Below the pieces are notes generated by a model. It worked only from the letters and a program-made list of their open reading frames with translations, had not been told where the DNA came from and searched no databases. A DNA stretch of 64,000 bases from Betaproteobacteria bacterium Ga0077526. GTDB taxonomy: Bacteria > Pseudomonadota > Gammaproteobacteria > Burkholderiales > Ga0077523. Positions 32,952-42,492 of this stretch are shown here, in pieces. Each line of letters begins with the position of its first letter. Position 1 is the stretch's first letter. Location of the stretch: the NCBI GenBank assembly GCA_001464765.1, contig LNDV01000034.1, forward strand, positions 1,154,671-1,218,670, read 5' to 3'. The position numbers and the translations under genes are program-made.

Positions 32952-35900
32952 TCAGGCCTTCACGGCTTCGCGCGGGGCCGACACCACGCGATGCTCGGTG
33001 AGGGCGTCGGTCTCCTCCGCCAGGTCCCGCATCGGGCGGATGCCGTGGGAGGCCAGCACGGCCTCGAGTTCCGCGAGTACGGTGTCCCGGTCGAGAATGA
33101 ACCGCGTCGCGAAGCAGCGCCAGAACACCCAGCCCGCGCGTTCCAGTACCCGCTGACGGCGGATGTCGTCCAGCCAGTGGGCTGTGCCCAGCCGCCGGTC
33201 GCCGTCGCACTCGACGGCCATGCGCGTGTCGCCGGCACCTTCCACCACGATGTCGATGCGGTAAGTCCCCACCTGCACCCGGGGCAGGGCCCGGTAACCG
33301 CGGGACGTCAGCCAGTCGAACAGCTGGCGCTCCAGTGTCGTCTCGCAGCGGTTGCGAAGCGATCCGTCCTGCACCGGGGGCGTGGCGAAGGGGTGCGCGA
33401 AATGCGAGATGAGGCCGAGCCGCAGACGATCCGACTCGGGCAGATGCGCCGGCTGCACGCTGCGCACCAGGACCATGCGATCGCGGGCACGGGACGCTGC
33501 AACATTGAAGCGCTGCGCGAAGTTGTCCCGCGACAGCGGCGTGCCCACCTGATCCGGCGTGACCACCATCGACAGGAACACGATGTCGCGTTCCCTTCCC
33601 TGGAACGCCTTGGCATCGCCGCACGCGATGGCGTGCGCCTGCATGACGGCCGGGCCCAGGCGATCCGCGAGGCGGTCCCAGATGGCCGAAGCCTGTTCCT
33701 CCCCGAGCAGTGATACCACGCCCACCGATCGCCCGCGAAGATTCGGGTCGCGCGTGATGCGCGCGATTTCCTCCACGATGTAGTCGGCTTCCGTCGGATT
33801 CACGTCGCCCGTGCGCACTGCGCCCTCGATGTATACGTCGATCAGCGGCGGGTCGAGTCGGCGTGACCGCGCCGGCAGGCGCAGCGGCCGCAACTCGTCA
33901 CCGTAGAACTCGCGCTTGGCGTACTCGATGATGGGCGCCACGCAGCGGAAGTGTTCCTTCAGCATGACGCTGTCGGCTGCGAAGGCCACGCGCGCGAGGT
34001 CGTAGATCGAGCGTTCCGGCGACATCTGCATGCGGTAGATGGGCACCTGGCTCGCGAGGTGCCGCTGCATCAGCGCGAGGATGCGGTCCTCCTCGAGGCC
34101 GATGGGGTCCGGCGAGACCTGGCGGTCGTCGCCCACGATCAGCAGGCGCTGTCCGCGCAGCAGCGCCGGGAGCGCCGAGAGGTCCGATTGGGAGGCTTCG
34201 TCGATCACCACGAGGTCGAACGCGCCGAACTGCGACGGCAGCGATTCCGAGATCCGGTAGTGGGGCATGATCCAGCACGGCACGGCGGCCTGGGCTTGCG
34301 CCGCGGCTTCGCGGGCGTCCTGCCGATAGCGCGCAGCCCGTTTGCCTGCGCCCTTGCCCATGCGCTGCACGGCGCTCAGATAAGCCTGCAAGGCGGAACG
34401 CACGCCCGGCGTCGCCTGCTCGGCGAGGCGCAGCCACGCACGCTTCACGACGAGTTGCCGGTAGGCGCGCGTGAGGTCGTGCTCCACTTCCGTTCGCTGG
34501 GACGACAGTTCCAGAATGCGCGGCCCGGCCTCCACCTGGGCGAGGTGCGATGCGAGACGTCTCGCGCGCCATCCCGCGCGCCAGGTGGCCGGCATCAGCG
34601 ATTCGTTCGGGCGCGACGACGGCGCGCGCAGGATTGCCGCTAGCTTCGGCGCGCCGGAACTCTCGATGAGTCCCGTCACGCGGCTCACCGTGCCAAGGAG
34701 TTCGTCGAGGCCGTGCAGACGCTTCCACGCGCCGAAGAGCGCATGCCATCGGTCGACGAGGGCGTTGTCCGCGACCTCGGGATTGCCGAGCTGACTGGCG
34801 GAGAACTTCTGCATCTCGTCGAAGACACCGCCTTCCCCGGCAGAACAGGCCTCGCGCAGTTGCTCCCGCACCGACCACACGTCGGCGAGCTGCTGGGCAT
34901 TGAGGTAGTGGTCGAGCGCACGTTCCAGCCCGCGGATGACCGCAGGCTCTTCTCGCACGCGCCGCGCGAGACTCCAGCCGGGAAACAGCGCCTGTGCGGC
35001 GTCCGACAGGCGCGTCTCGGTGCTCACGAGCGAGAGCGACTTGCGCACGAACGCGATGACGGTTGCGGCTTCCGGGATCCCGGTGGCGTCGTCGGTCGCG
35101 GCCTTCGGGAAGCCGAGTTCGGCGGCGAGTGCGTTCCAGCGGTTGACGAGTGCGCGCCAGCGGGCCCGCGCCGCGAGCGCGTCGGCCACATGCTGCCAGT
35201 CGGCCGTGCTGGCCGGCAGGTGTTCGTCGATGGTGAGCGACGCGAGGCGGCTGCGGGCCTCGGGACGGAACAGCGTCGTGAGACCGAAGGCCCGCTTGCC
35301 GGCCGCGAGATTGCGTACCGCCTGGGCGAGGTCCATGTCGAATTCGGCACCCGGCGGCAGCGACACCGGGCGTGCCGCCACCCCGGCGGAGGCGACAGCG
35401 GCTTCGTCGACTTCATTGGCGAGCGTGTCGAAGCTCACGGCCACGGTCGACTGCGGATTCTCGAGAAGCTTCGCCGCGGCGGAGGCAAGCCACTCGGGCG
35501 ACCCGCTGGCGAGTTCCGTGCGCAGTGCACGCACCTCTTCCACGAGCCGAACGGCTTCCTTCAGGTCGGCGAAGGTCTGTGCCGACACCTGCGCGAGGAT
35601 AGGTGTGTCGGTCGCGCGGCTCTCTGCGGAGAGCTGCGCGAGGCGGACTAGCCGGCGGTGCGCGTCGAGCAGCGCCTCGGGACTCGGCAGCGATTCGGGT
35701 GCCGCGATGGCGTGGCCTGCATGGCGCACGTCGTCGCCAAGCCTTCCGCGGGCGGCGAACAGCTGTGCGAGATCGGCGTCGTCGAAGCGGGGCGCGAAGC
35801 GGTCATCCGCGCCGAGATCGTCCGGCAGCCAGCCGAGCGTGCCGGCGGTGTCGGCAACCTCGTTCGCGGCATCGAGCGGATCGAGCGTCTCGTCATCGAT

Positions 35901-37481
35901 GGAAATCGCCGCGAGTTGTCGCGCCGCCACCGCGGCGGTTTCGTCGTCGATACGGGAGAGGCGCTGCTGCAGGGCGTCGATCTCCTCCTCGAGGCGCTGG
36001 CACTCGGAGGCCTCGGCGCCGGGGTCGAGGCCCTGCACCTGCGCCGCGATGTGCTGCACGGCCACCTCCAGTACCTGGAGGCCGTCGGTGTCGCTCGCGA
36101 GCATGGCGAGCGCGAGCGGCTGGATCTCGGGCGGCAGCTTGTCGCGAAGGACGGCCAGTGCCGGCTCCTTCATGGAAGTGACGAGCACGCGGCGTCCGTG
36201 TGCGAGCCAGTGACAGATGATGTTGGCGATGGTGTGCGTCTTGCCGGTGCCCGGCGGACCCTGCACCGTGACGCAGGTGCGCGATTCAAGCAGCTGCACG
36301 ATGCGCATCTGCTCGTCGTTGAACGGCAGGGGGAAGTACAGATCGCGCGTTTCGGTCTCGGCGGACTTGTCGGCGCGTGCACTGATGCCGCGATAGCGGG
36401 GCAGGGACTGCGACACCGTCTCCGTGCCTGGGTCCGACACGAGCATGGCGACGGCAGGCGGCAGTGATGGCGCGCCGCTGGGCGCTCGGAGTACGGCGGC
36501 GAACCGGTCGAGGTCCTGCACGAGCGGTGTGGAGTTGCGCGGCCGGGCGAGCAGGGCCCATCCGGTACGGAATTCGAGGGGCGGTTCGCCGGCGGCGCGC
36601 GAGGATTCGACGAGCGGCCGCGCAGCGGCGAACACGGACTCGTACGTGGATGTCACGAACGGCGAGAACACCCACTCCGCATTCGCGAAGAAGTCCGCGG
36701 CGGCGCGCTCCGCACCCACGGCCGTGGCGCGCTCGATACCGGGAAAGGCGTCGAACTCCAGCCGAGGATCGGCGTTGCGCGGAATGACGGAGATGGTGCC
36801 GGAGTCCTGGTCCACCTGGAGATCCACCGTCTGCACGATCAGCGGATGCAGTTCGGTGTCCGTCGACGCCAGGCCGGCGCCCCATACCACTTCGAGCTGT
36901 CCGTCGGAGGCGCTGCCCGTCAGTTCCTGGTGGAGCGCGACGAGCTGCATGTAGAGGCGGGAGCTGCGGCGTCGATCGCGTTCGGACTCGGCCCACGGTT
37001 GCCACTGCTCGGCCAGATAGCGTTCGAGCTGGCGTGACACCTCGGTGTGATACGGGTAGGTGTCGAACGGCACCGAGGTGTTCGCGGCAACCACTGGCAT
37101 CGAAGCGTCGCCGAGGCTGTCCTGCGGGGCCGAGACGTCGCGATGGGTGCCCGCCGTGATCAGGGCTTCACCGGACACCACGGCGGCGAGTCTCGGCGCG
37201 GCGAGCATGACATCGCCGATCTCGAGCCAGGGCGCGAGCCACGGATTCTCGGGCGTGGGAGGCAGCTGCGGATGGGGCGGTCGTGCCACTTCGAGCCACG
37301 CCGACACGTCGTGGTCCGCAGGATCGTGACCGAGCCGCACGCCGGCGATACCGGTGAGCTGCGGTTCCATCCAGGCGAACCGGCCCGGGCCCGTGACCCC
37401 GGCAGACCCGCGGGGGCGCTGGGAGGCGACCTGCGAAACGTACTCGACCAGCTCGAGCAGGCGCGTGTTCTCGATGCTCAC
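32952..37481 (-). CDS. Large SF1 helicase with C-terminal restriction-endonuclease-like domain
   Basis: 1509 residues. The N-terminal ~370 residues have no recognised domain. Walker A is VQGPPGTGKTHTIANIICHW (about 405-425); a long helical insertion (~470-1060) follows; Walker B is LVVIDEASQSDLSALPALLR (about 1088), and the SF1 motifs around VGDDRQVSPD, FRCVAPIIEYA, FQGRERDIVFLSMV and RFNVAASRARDRMVLV are all visible. The C-terminus (~1390-1480) is a Vsr/MTES_1575-like nuclease: ERQLFDWLTSRGYRALPRVQ, then YRIDIVVEG, VECDGD and LERAGWVFWRCF. The D...ECDG metal site is present. The architecture resembles the Hhe-type (DUF4011-helicase-Vsr) and related single-gene phage-defence proteins. It is divergent from recQ. 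Confidence 0.87.
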   Translation of the reverse strand: MSIENTRLLELVEYVSQVASQRPRGSAGVTGPGRFAWMEPQLTGIAGVRLGHDPADHDVSAWLEVARPPHPQLPPTPENPWLAPWLEIGDVMLAAPRLAAVVSGEALITAGTHRDVSAPQDSLGDASMPVVAANTSVPFDTYPYHTEVSRQLERYLAEQWQPWAESERDRRRSSRLYMQLVALHQELTGSASDGQLEVVWGAGLASTDTELHPLIVQTVDLQVDQDSGTISVIPRNADPRLEFDAFPGIERATAVGAERAAADFFANAEWVFSPFVTSTYESVFAAARPLVESSRAAGEPPLEFRTGWALLARPRNSTPLVQDLDRFAAVLRAPSGAPSLPPAVAMLVSDPGTETVSQSLPRYRGISARADKSAETETRDLYFPLPFNDEQMRIVQLLESRTCVTVQGPPGTGKTHTIANIICHWLAHGRRVLVTSMKEPALAVLRDKLPPEIQPLALAMLASDTDGLQVLEVAVQHIAAQVQGLDPGAEASECQRLEEEIDALQQRLSRIDDETAAVAARQLAAISIDDETLDPLDAANEVADTAGTLGWLPDDLGADDRFAPRFDDADLAQLFAARGRLGDDVRHAGHAIAAPESLPSPEALLDAHRRLVRLAQLSAESRATDTPILAQVSAQTFADLKEAVRLVEEVRALRTELASGSPEWLASAAAKLLENPQSTVAVSFDTLANEVDEAAVASAGVAARPVSLPPGAEFDMDLAQAVRNLAAGKRAFGLTTLFRPEARSRLASLTIDEHLPASTADWQHVADALAARARWRALVNRWNALAAELGFPKAATDDATGIPEAATVIAFVRKSLSLVSTETRLSDAAQALFPGWSLARRVREEPAVIRGLERALDHYLNAQQLADVWSVREQLREACSAGEGGVFDEMQKFSASQLGNPEVADNALVDRWHALFGAWKRLHGLDELLGTVSRVTGLIESSGAPKLAAILRAPSSRPNESLMPATWRAGWRARRLASHLAQVEAGPRILELSSQRTEVEHDLTRAYRQLVVKRAWLRLAEQATPGVRSALQAYLSAVQRMGKGAGKRAARYRQDAREAAAQAQAAVPCWIMPHYRISESLPSQFGAFDLVVIDEASQSDLSALPALLRGQRLLIVGDDRQVSPDPIGLEEDRILALMQRHLASQVPIYRMQMSPERSIYDLARVAFAADSVMLKEHFRCVAPIIEYAKREFYGDELRPLRLPARSRRLDPPLIDVYIEGAVRTGDVNPTEADYIVEEIARITRDPNLRGRSVGVVSLLGEEQASAIWDRLADRLGPAVMQAHAIACGDAKAFQGRERDIVFLSMVVTPDQVGTPLSRDNFAQRFNVAASRARDRMVLVRSVQPAHLPESDRLRLGLISHFAHPFATPPVQDGSLRNRCETTLERQLFDWLTSRGYRALPRVQVGTYRIDIVVEGAGDTRMAVECDGDRRLGTAHWLDDIRRQRVLERAGWVFWRCFATRFILDRDTVLAELEAVLASHGIRPMRDLAEETDALTEHRVVSAPREAVKA

Positions 37482-37682
37482 GACATGAATGTGGAAAGTG
37501 GACGGGCTCGCGAGCGCGCGAGGAGGATGGCTGCAATGCTACAGAATTCGACGACCGCGGGCACTGTGAATCACGCGGCGAACAGCTCCGATACGGGCGA
37601 CCGGCGACTCCCGGCCGGGTATCCTTCGCGCTGTGCCGCCATGCTTCCGCCCGGCGGCGATCCTGCTTCGCTCCCCGGGCTC

Positions 37683-39488
37683 ATGAACACCTCTTCCGAT
37701 CACGACCGCGCCCTCGCCATCCTGCGGGGCACGTTCGGCTATACCGAGTTCCGCGGCCCCCAGGCCGAGATCGTGTCCCAGCTTGCCGGCGGCGGGGATG
37801 CGCTGGTGCTCATGCCGACGGGCGGCGGCAAGTCGCTCTGCTACCAGATTCCGTCTCTGCTGCGCGAAGGCGTCGGTGTCGTGGTGTCGCCGCTGATCGC
37901 GCTGATGGCCGATCAGGTCGCTGCACTTCAGCAGGCGGGCGTGCGCGCAGGCATGCTCAACTCGTCCCTGTCGTCGGAGGAGGCGCGTGCGATGGAGCGT
38001 GCGTTCTCGCAAGGGGATCTGGACCTGCTGTACGTGGCACCCGAACGGCTCGTCATGCCGCGGATGCTGGAGCTGCTCGACCGCGCGCGCATCGCACTCT
38101 TCGCCATCGACGAGGCGCATTGCGTCTCGCAGTGGGGCCACGACTTCCGGCCCGAGTACCTGCAGCTCTCGATTCTCCACGAGCGCTTTCCGTCGGTGCC
38201 TCGTGTCGCCCTCACGGCAACGGCCGACCCGCTGACGCGGGAGGAGATCATCGAGCGGCTTGCGCTCCACGACGCGCGGGTGTTCCTCTCCAGCTTCGAC
38301 CGGCCGAACATCCGCTACACGATCGTCGACAAGGCCGACCCGCGCACGCAGCTCCTGCGATTCATCCGCGGGGAGCACAACGGCGAATCGGGCATCGTCT
38401 ACTGCCTGTCGCGGCGAAAGGTGGACGAGACCGCGGACTGGCTCGTCACGCAGGGCGTGCGGGCGTTGCCCTACCACGCCGGACTCGATGCGGCGATCCG
38501 GTCGGAGCACCAGAACCGCTTCCAGCGGGAGGAAGGCATCGTGATGGTCGCCACGATCGCCTTCGGCATGGGCATCGACAAGCCGGACGTGCGCTTCGTC
38601 GGACACCTCGACCTGCCCAAGAGCATCGAGGCCTACTACCAGGAGACGGGGCGCGCCGGCCGCGACGGTCAACCGGCCGACGCGTGGATGGCCTACGGTC
38701 TCGCCGACGTCGTCCAGCAGCGCAGGATGATCGACGAGTCCGAGGCGAACGAGGACTTCAAGCGTGTGGCGTCGGCCAAGCTCGATGCGCTGCTCGGTCT
38801 ATGCGAGACCGCGGGCTGCCGGCGGGTGCGGCTGCTCTCGTACTTCGGCGAAGCCTCCGAGCCCTGCGGCAATTGCGACACCTGCCTGGAGCCTCCCGAG
38901 ACCTGGGATGCGACCGAGGCCGCCCGCAAGGCGCTGTCGGCGATCTACCGCACCGAGCAGCGCTTCGGCGCCGGACATCTCATCGACGTGCTCCGAGGCA
39001 AGGGCGGGGAGCGCATCACGCGCTGGGGGCACGACCGGCTCACGGTGTTCGGCGTGGGGGCGGACACCGACGAGACCGCGTGGCGCACGATCTTCCGTCA
39101 GCTGATTGCGCTGGGTCTCGTGGCGGTGGATCACCAGGCCTACGGCGCACTGAAGCTTACGGAGGCGAGCCGCCCCGTTCTGAAGGGTGAAGCGCCGGTG
39201 GAAATGCGGCGCGCCGGCAAGGTGTCGCGCAAACCCTCGCGCGCGACGGCAGCGGCGGCCGCAGGACTCGACCTGCAGCAGGGCGAACTGCTGGACAGGC
39301 TCAAGGCATGGCGCCTCGAGCAGGCCCGGTCACAGGGGGTGCCGCCCTATGTGATCTTCCATGACGCCACGCTGACGGAGATCGCGCGACGTGCGCCGCG
39401 CTCGCGTGCGGCGCTCGCCGAGATCTCCGGCATCGGCGCGCGCAAGCTCGACCGGTACGGGGACGATCTGCTGGAACTCCTCTCCTGA
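37683..39488 (+). CDS. recQ: ATP-dependent DNA helicase RecQ
   Basis: 601 residues. A 3'-5' DNA helicase of recombination and replication-fork repair. Walker A MPTGGGKSLC (44-53), DEAH box FAIDEAHCVSQWG (143-146), helicase motif VI YQETGRAGRDG, a zinc-binding RQC region (CETAGCRR and CGNCDTC, about 373-400), a winged helix and a C-terminal HRDC domain (~525-601). Length equals E. coli RecQ (609). The ATG at 37683 gives the family N-terminus ALAILRGTFGYTEFRGPQAE; the longer frame to 37047 lies on the helicase gene. The intergenic gap to the divergent helicase-nuclease is 201 bases. Confidence 0.95.
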   Translation: MNTSSDHDRALAILRGTFGYTEFRGPQAEIVSQLAGGGDALVLMPTGGGKSLCYQIPSLLREGVGVVVSPLIALMADQVAALQQAGVRAGMLNSSLSSEEARAMERAFSQGDLDLLYVAPERLVMPRMLELLDRARIALFAIDEAHCVSQWGHDFRPEYLQLSILHERFPSVPRVALTATADPLTREEIIERLALHDARVFLSSFDRPNIRYTIVDKADPRTQLLRFIRGEHNGESGIVYCLSRRKVDETADWLVTQGVRALPYHAGLDAAIRSEHQNRFQREEGIVMVATIAFGMGIDKPDVRFVGHLDLPKSIEAYYQETGRAGRDGQPADAWMAYGLADVVQQRRMIDESEANEDFKRVASAKLDALLGLCETAGCRRVRLLSYFGEASEPCGNCDTCLEPPETWDATEAARKALSAIYRTEQRFGAGHLIDVLRGKGGERITRWGHDRLTVFGVGADTDETAWRTIFRQLIALGLVAVDHQAYGALKLTEASRPVLKGEAPVEMRRAGKVSRKPSRATAAAAAGLDLQQGELLDRLKAWRLEQARSQGVPPYVIFHDATLTEIARRAPRSRAALAEISGIGARKLDRYGDDLLELLS

Positions 39489-39624
39489 GTTTTTCGCCGT
39501 TGTTTTATCCATGAATATCAGGGTGTTTCTCGCGTCTCTGCGTTGAGACGTCGTCGAATTCGCACATTGCGCGAACCAGTCTGACCCGCTAGCTTTCTGC
39601 CATGGAAATGCATTTGCGGAGAAG

Positions 39625-41874
39625 ATGACAATGCGACGACATTTGTTCTCACTGCGTGGCCTGTTCGCATTGGTCACCCTGACGAATGCACTGTGGGTGA
39701 CACCCCTGCCGGCGGAGGCGCAGACGGTCGTGTCGCCGCCGCCGAGCGGATATGTATGGCGTCCCGTGAAGGTGGGTGGCGGTGGATTCGTCACCTCACT
39801 GGAGTTCGCAGCAACCGGCACGCCGTATGTCGGGACCGATGTCTACGGCATGTATCAGTGGACCGGCATTCAGTGGCGCCAGCTTGTCACGGCGTCAAGC
39901 CTTCCCCCCGAGGATGTACGACCCGAGAAACCTGTCGGGGTGGCGGCTTTCGCTCTGGCGCCGTCGGACGCCAGTCGCGCGTACCTGAGCTTCGACGGTC
40001 GCATTTTCCGAAGCATCGACGCCGGCCGCACGTGGCGCCGCACCTCGTTCGCTCCCGTGCGAATGGATGCGAACGACGCGTGGCGAACGTTCGGCCCAAG
40101 GATGGCCGTCGATCCGCGGGCCCGGGACGTCGTCTACGCCGGTACCTCGAACGACGGGCTGTTCGCCACGTTCGATGCCGGCGGCAGGTGGGTGAGCGTG
40201 ACCGGCGTGCCGCGCGGCGTGGACGAGCGCACGGGGGACGGCACCCGCGGACCGGGCGTGAGCATCGTCGTGTTCGACAGATCGAGCCCGATCGTGAATG
40301 GCCGCACTTCCGTGATCTTCGCGGCGAGTAGCGGCAACGGCGTCTACAGATCGGGTGACGCCGGAGTCACCTGGCAACGCCTCGAAGGGGGTCCCGGCGG
40401 AACGACCGTCAAGAACGCATCGGTGTCCGGAGGCGTTCTCTACCTGTCCACCGGCAATGGCATATGGAAGTACACGGATCGCTGGACCGAGATCTCGCCG
40501 ACCCGTGAGGACTACACCGGCCTTGCGGTGGATCCGCGCGATGCCCAGTATCTCTATGCCTTTCGTGAAGGCGGCGCGATCTACCAGAGCGTCGACGGCG
40601 GGGGGCGCTGGCGGCAGTTGGCGTTTCGGATGGGGGCTGCGGGCACCGACGTCCCCTGGCACGTTTCCAAGGAGCCGGGATTCGTCGTCGCGGCTCGTCT
40701 CATGTTCGATCCCCGGCGAGCGGGCCGACTCTGGCTCGTCGAAGGGATCGGGGTCTGGTACGCCGATGTGACCCGCGATTCCACCGAGGTCGCCTTCGTC
40801 GGGATGTCCAGAGGCATCGAGGAACTCGTGCCGACCGATCTCGTCGTCCCGCCCGGCGGAAAGCCCGTGCTAGGCGCGATGGACTTCCCGATCTTTCATA
40901 TCGAGGACCCACTCGCCTTTCCTTCGAAGGTCGAGGTCGCGGGACGCCAGAGCACCGCCTGGAGCCTCGATTGGTCCGGTGGCACGCCGTCCTTCCTCGT
41001 AGCCAACGTTGCCGACCATCGCGCGATGTGGGGCTGCCCCTACTGGTGCACGGTCGACGGGCGATCGATTCAGTCGGGATACTCCGTCGACGGCGGGCGC
41101 TCCTGGCGGGTGTTCGACCGCTTCCCCGCCCCGGCGTACGACGCCGCCGACGGCAAGGCCAAAGCCTACCTGTGGGGCTACGGAAACATCGCGGTGAGCG
41201 CCTCGAACACCGACCGCATCGTCTGGATGCCGAGCTTCAACCGGCAGATCTATCGCACCGAGGACCGTGGCCGCACCTGGCTGCCCGTCACGTTGCCGGG
41301 AGCCGCCGCGGATCAGCAGGGATCACACTTCGCTTTCTACCTCAATCGACGCGTGCTTGCATCGGACAAGGTTCTGCCGGACACCTTCTACCTCGCCCAT
41401 TCGCTTTACGGTGTCTATCGGAGCCAGGACGGCGGCGCGAGCTGGTCGCTCGTTCGCACCGGGGAACTCACGCCCTTCAGTATCTACAACGCGATCCTGA
41501 AGACGGTCCCGGGGCGGGCTGGCCACTTGTATTTCACCCCCGGAGGTCTCGAGGGGTTCGACGCGCCCTTCAAGCGCTCGACCGATGGCGGGGCGACGTG
41601 GGTCGACGTGCCCGATGTGACGCGAGTGAACGCGTTCGGATTCGGGCGCGGCTTCGATCTCAATGGCTATCCGACGCTGTTCATCGCCGGCAAGGTGAAA
41701 GGGCAGTACGGCATCTGGCGCTCGGTCGACGAAGGCGCCAGATGGATCCGGATCAACACCTATCCGCTGGGATTGATGGCCACCGTGCACTCGATCGATG
41801 GCAGCAAGGAGGTGTTCGGCGAGGTGTACCTGTCCTTCGGTGGTTCCGGTTGGGCGTATGGCACCCTCCGATAG
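39625..41874 (+). CDS. Secreted beta-propeller protein with Asp-box (BNR) repeats, GH74-like
   Basis: 749 residues with a signal peptide (LFALVTLTNALWVTPLPAEA). The mature protein starts YVWRPVKVGGGGFVTSLEFA, then TPYVGTDVYGMYQWTG, like the start of GH74 xyloglucanases and related VPS10/sortilin-type propellers. Eight Asp-box-like motifs are visible, for example SIDAGRTW, SGDAGVTW, SVDGGRSW, TEDRGRTW, SQDGGASW and STDGGATW, as expected for two seven-bladed propellers. It may bind or cleave polysaccharide, but catalytic aspartates of GH74 cannot be assigned by eye. A second ATG at 39631 is an alternative start. A small PEP-CTERM protein follows after 39 bases. Confidence 0.82.
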   Translation: MTMRRHLFSLRGLFALVTLTNALWVTPLPAEAQTVVSPPPSGYVWRPVKVGGGGFVTSLEFAATGTPYVGTDVYGMYQWTGIQWRQLVTASSLPPEDVRPEKPVGVAAFALAPSDASRAYLSFDGRIFRSIDAGRTWRRTSFAPVRMDANDAWRTFGPRMAVDPRARDVVYAGTSNDGLFATFDAGGRWVSVTGVPRGVDERTGDGTRGPGVSIVVFDRSSPIVNGRTSVIFAASSGNGVYRSGDAGVTWQRLEGGPGGTTVKNASVSGGVLYLSTGNGIWKYTDRWTEISPTREDYTGLAVDPRDAQYLYAFREGGAIYQSVDGGGRWRQLAFRMGAAGTDVPWHVSKEPGFVVAARLMFDPRRAGRLWLVEGIGVWYADVTRDSTEVAFVGMSRGIEELVPTDLVVPPGGKPVLGAMDFPIFHIEDPLAFPSKVEVAGRQSTAWSLDWSGGTPSFLVANVADHRAMWGCPYWCTVDGRSIQSGYSVDGGRSWRVFDRFPAPAYDAADGKAKAYLWGYGNIAVSASNTDRIVWMPSFNRQIYRTEDRGRTWLPVTLPGAAADQQGSHFAFYLNRRVLASDKVLPDTFYLAHSLYGVYRSQDGGASWSLVRTGELTPFSIYNAILKTVPGRAGHLYFTPGGLEGFDAPFKRSTDGGATWVDVPDVTRVNAFGFGRGFDLNGYPTLFIAGKVKGQYGIWRSVDEGARWIRINTYPLGLMATVHSIDGSKEVFGEVYLSFGGSGWAYGTLR

Positions 41875-41913
41875 GCCCAGGCGTTTCGAAGTTCCACTAC
41901 AAGGAGACCTCCT

Positions 41914-42423
41914 ATGAGAATCGTTGCTTCAATCATGACCGGATTCGCGCTGCTGTCCGGCGCTGCGATCGGTGCACCGTTGCCGAATGACGGCTCCTGG
42001 ACGCCGTTCGATGACAGCACGACATCACTGCTGCTCGATTTGCCACGCCCCGCCGAGATCCGGATCGTGGACGCGGGCACGCCGGGAGATCGGTTTCTGC
42101 TCACCGTGCTGCTCGGGGCTTCCGGCCCCACGTTCCTTCAGGTGCCGAGCAGCGAGGTGGACCCGGATCCGTCGCTGGACATCGGTCTTGACTACGATGC
42201 CGCGTTCTCGAACACGGCATTCAGCGCCGCTGTTTTCGAACTCGGCGTCGGGGTGTGGGAGTTGCAGTTAGGGACCCTCGCAACGGTTCCCGGTGAGGGA
42301 TACGGCGCCATCGCCGTGCTACCGGCACCGATACCGGAGCCGGCGACAACAGCCATGCTCGTGGTCGGCGTCATTGCCACCGGGGCATGTGTGCGCAGGC
42401 GTGGGTCGTCGGTGAGGGGTTGA
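41914..42423 (+). CDS. PEP-CTERM sorting domain protein (short)
   Basis: 169 residues. Signal peptide MRIVASIMTGFALLSGAAIG; C-terminal tail PIPEPATTAMLVVGVIATGA with a basic end (CVRRRGSSVRG). AAGGAG lies before the ATG at 41914. The mature region is acidic and beta-like (DLPRPAEIRIVDAGTPGDRF). It lies 39 bases after the propeller protein and is probably co-expressed with it, perhaps as a surface-attached partner. Confidence 0.85.
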   Translation: MRIVASIMTGFALLSGAAIGAPLPNDGSWTPFDDSTTSLLLDLPRPAEIRIVDAGTPGDRFLLTVLLGASGPTFLQVPSSEVDPDPSLDIGLDYDAAFSNTAFSAAVFELGVGVWELQLGTLATVPGEGYGAIAVLPAPIPEPATTAMLVVGVIATGACVRRRGSSVRG

Positions 42424-42492
42424 GGGAGAAGCGGCGAACCCTCACCACCTGATGATGGCGGTACGCGGGCTGCGCGTTGTCCGGAACGGGTC

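Noticed and set aside
42400..42445. TGAGGG/CCCTCA hairpin after the short PEP-CTERM gene
   Set aside because: Six-base stem overlapping the stop codon without a T-tract; too weak to call a terminator.
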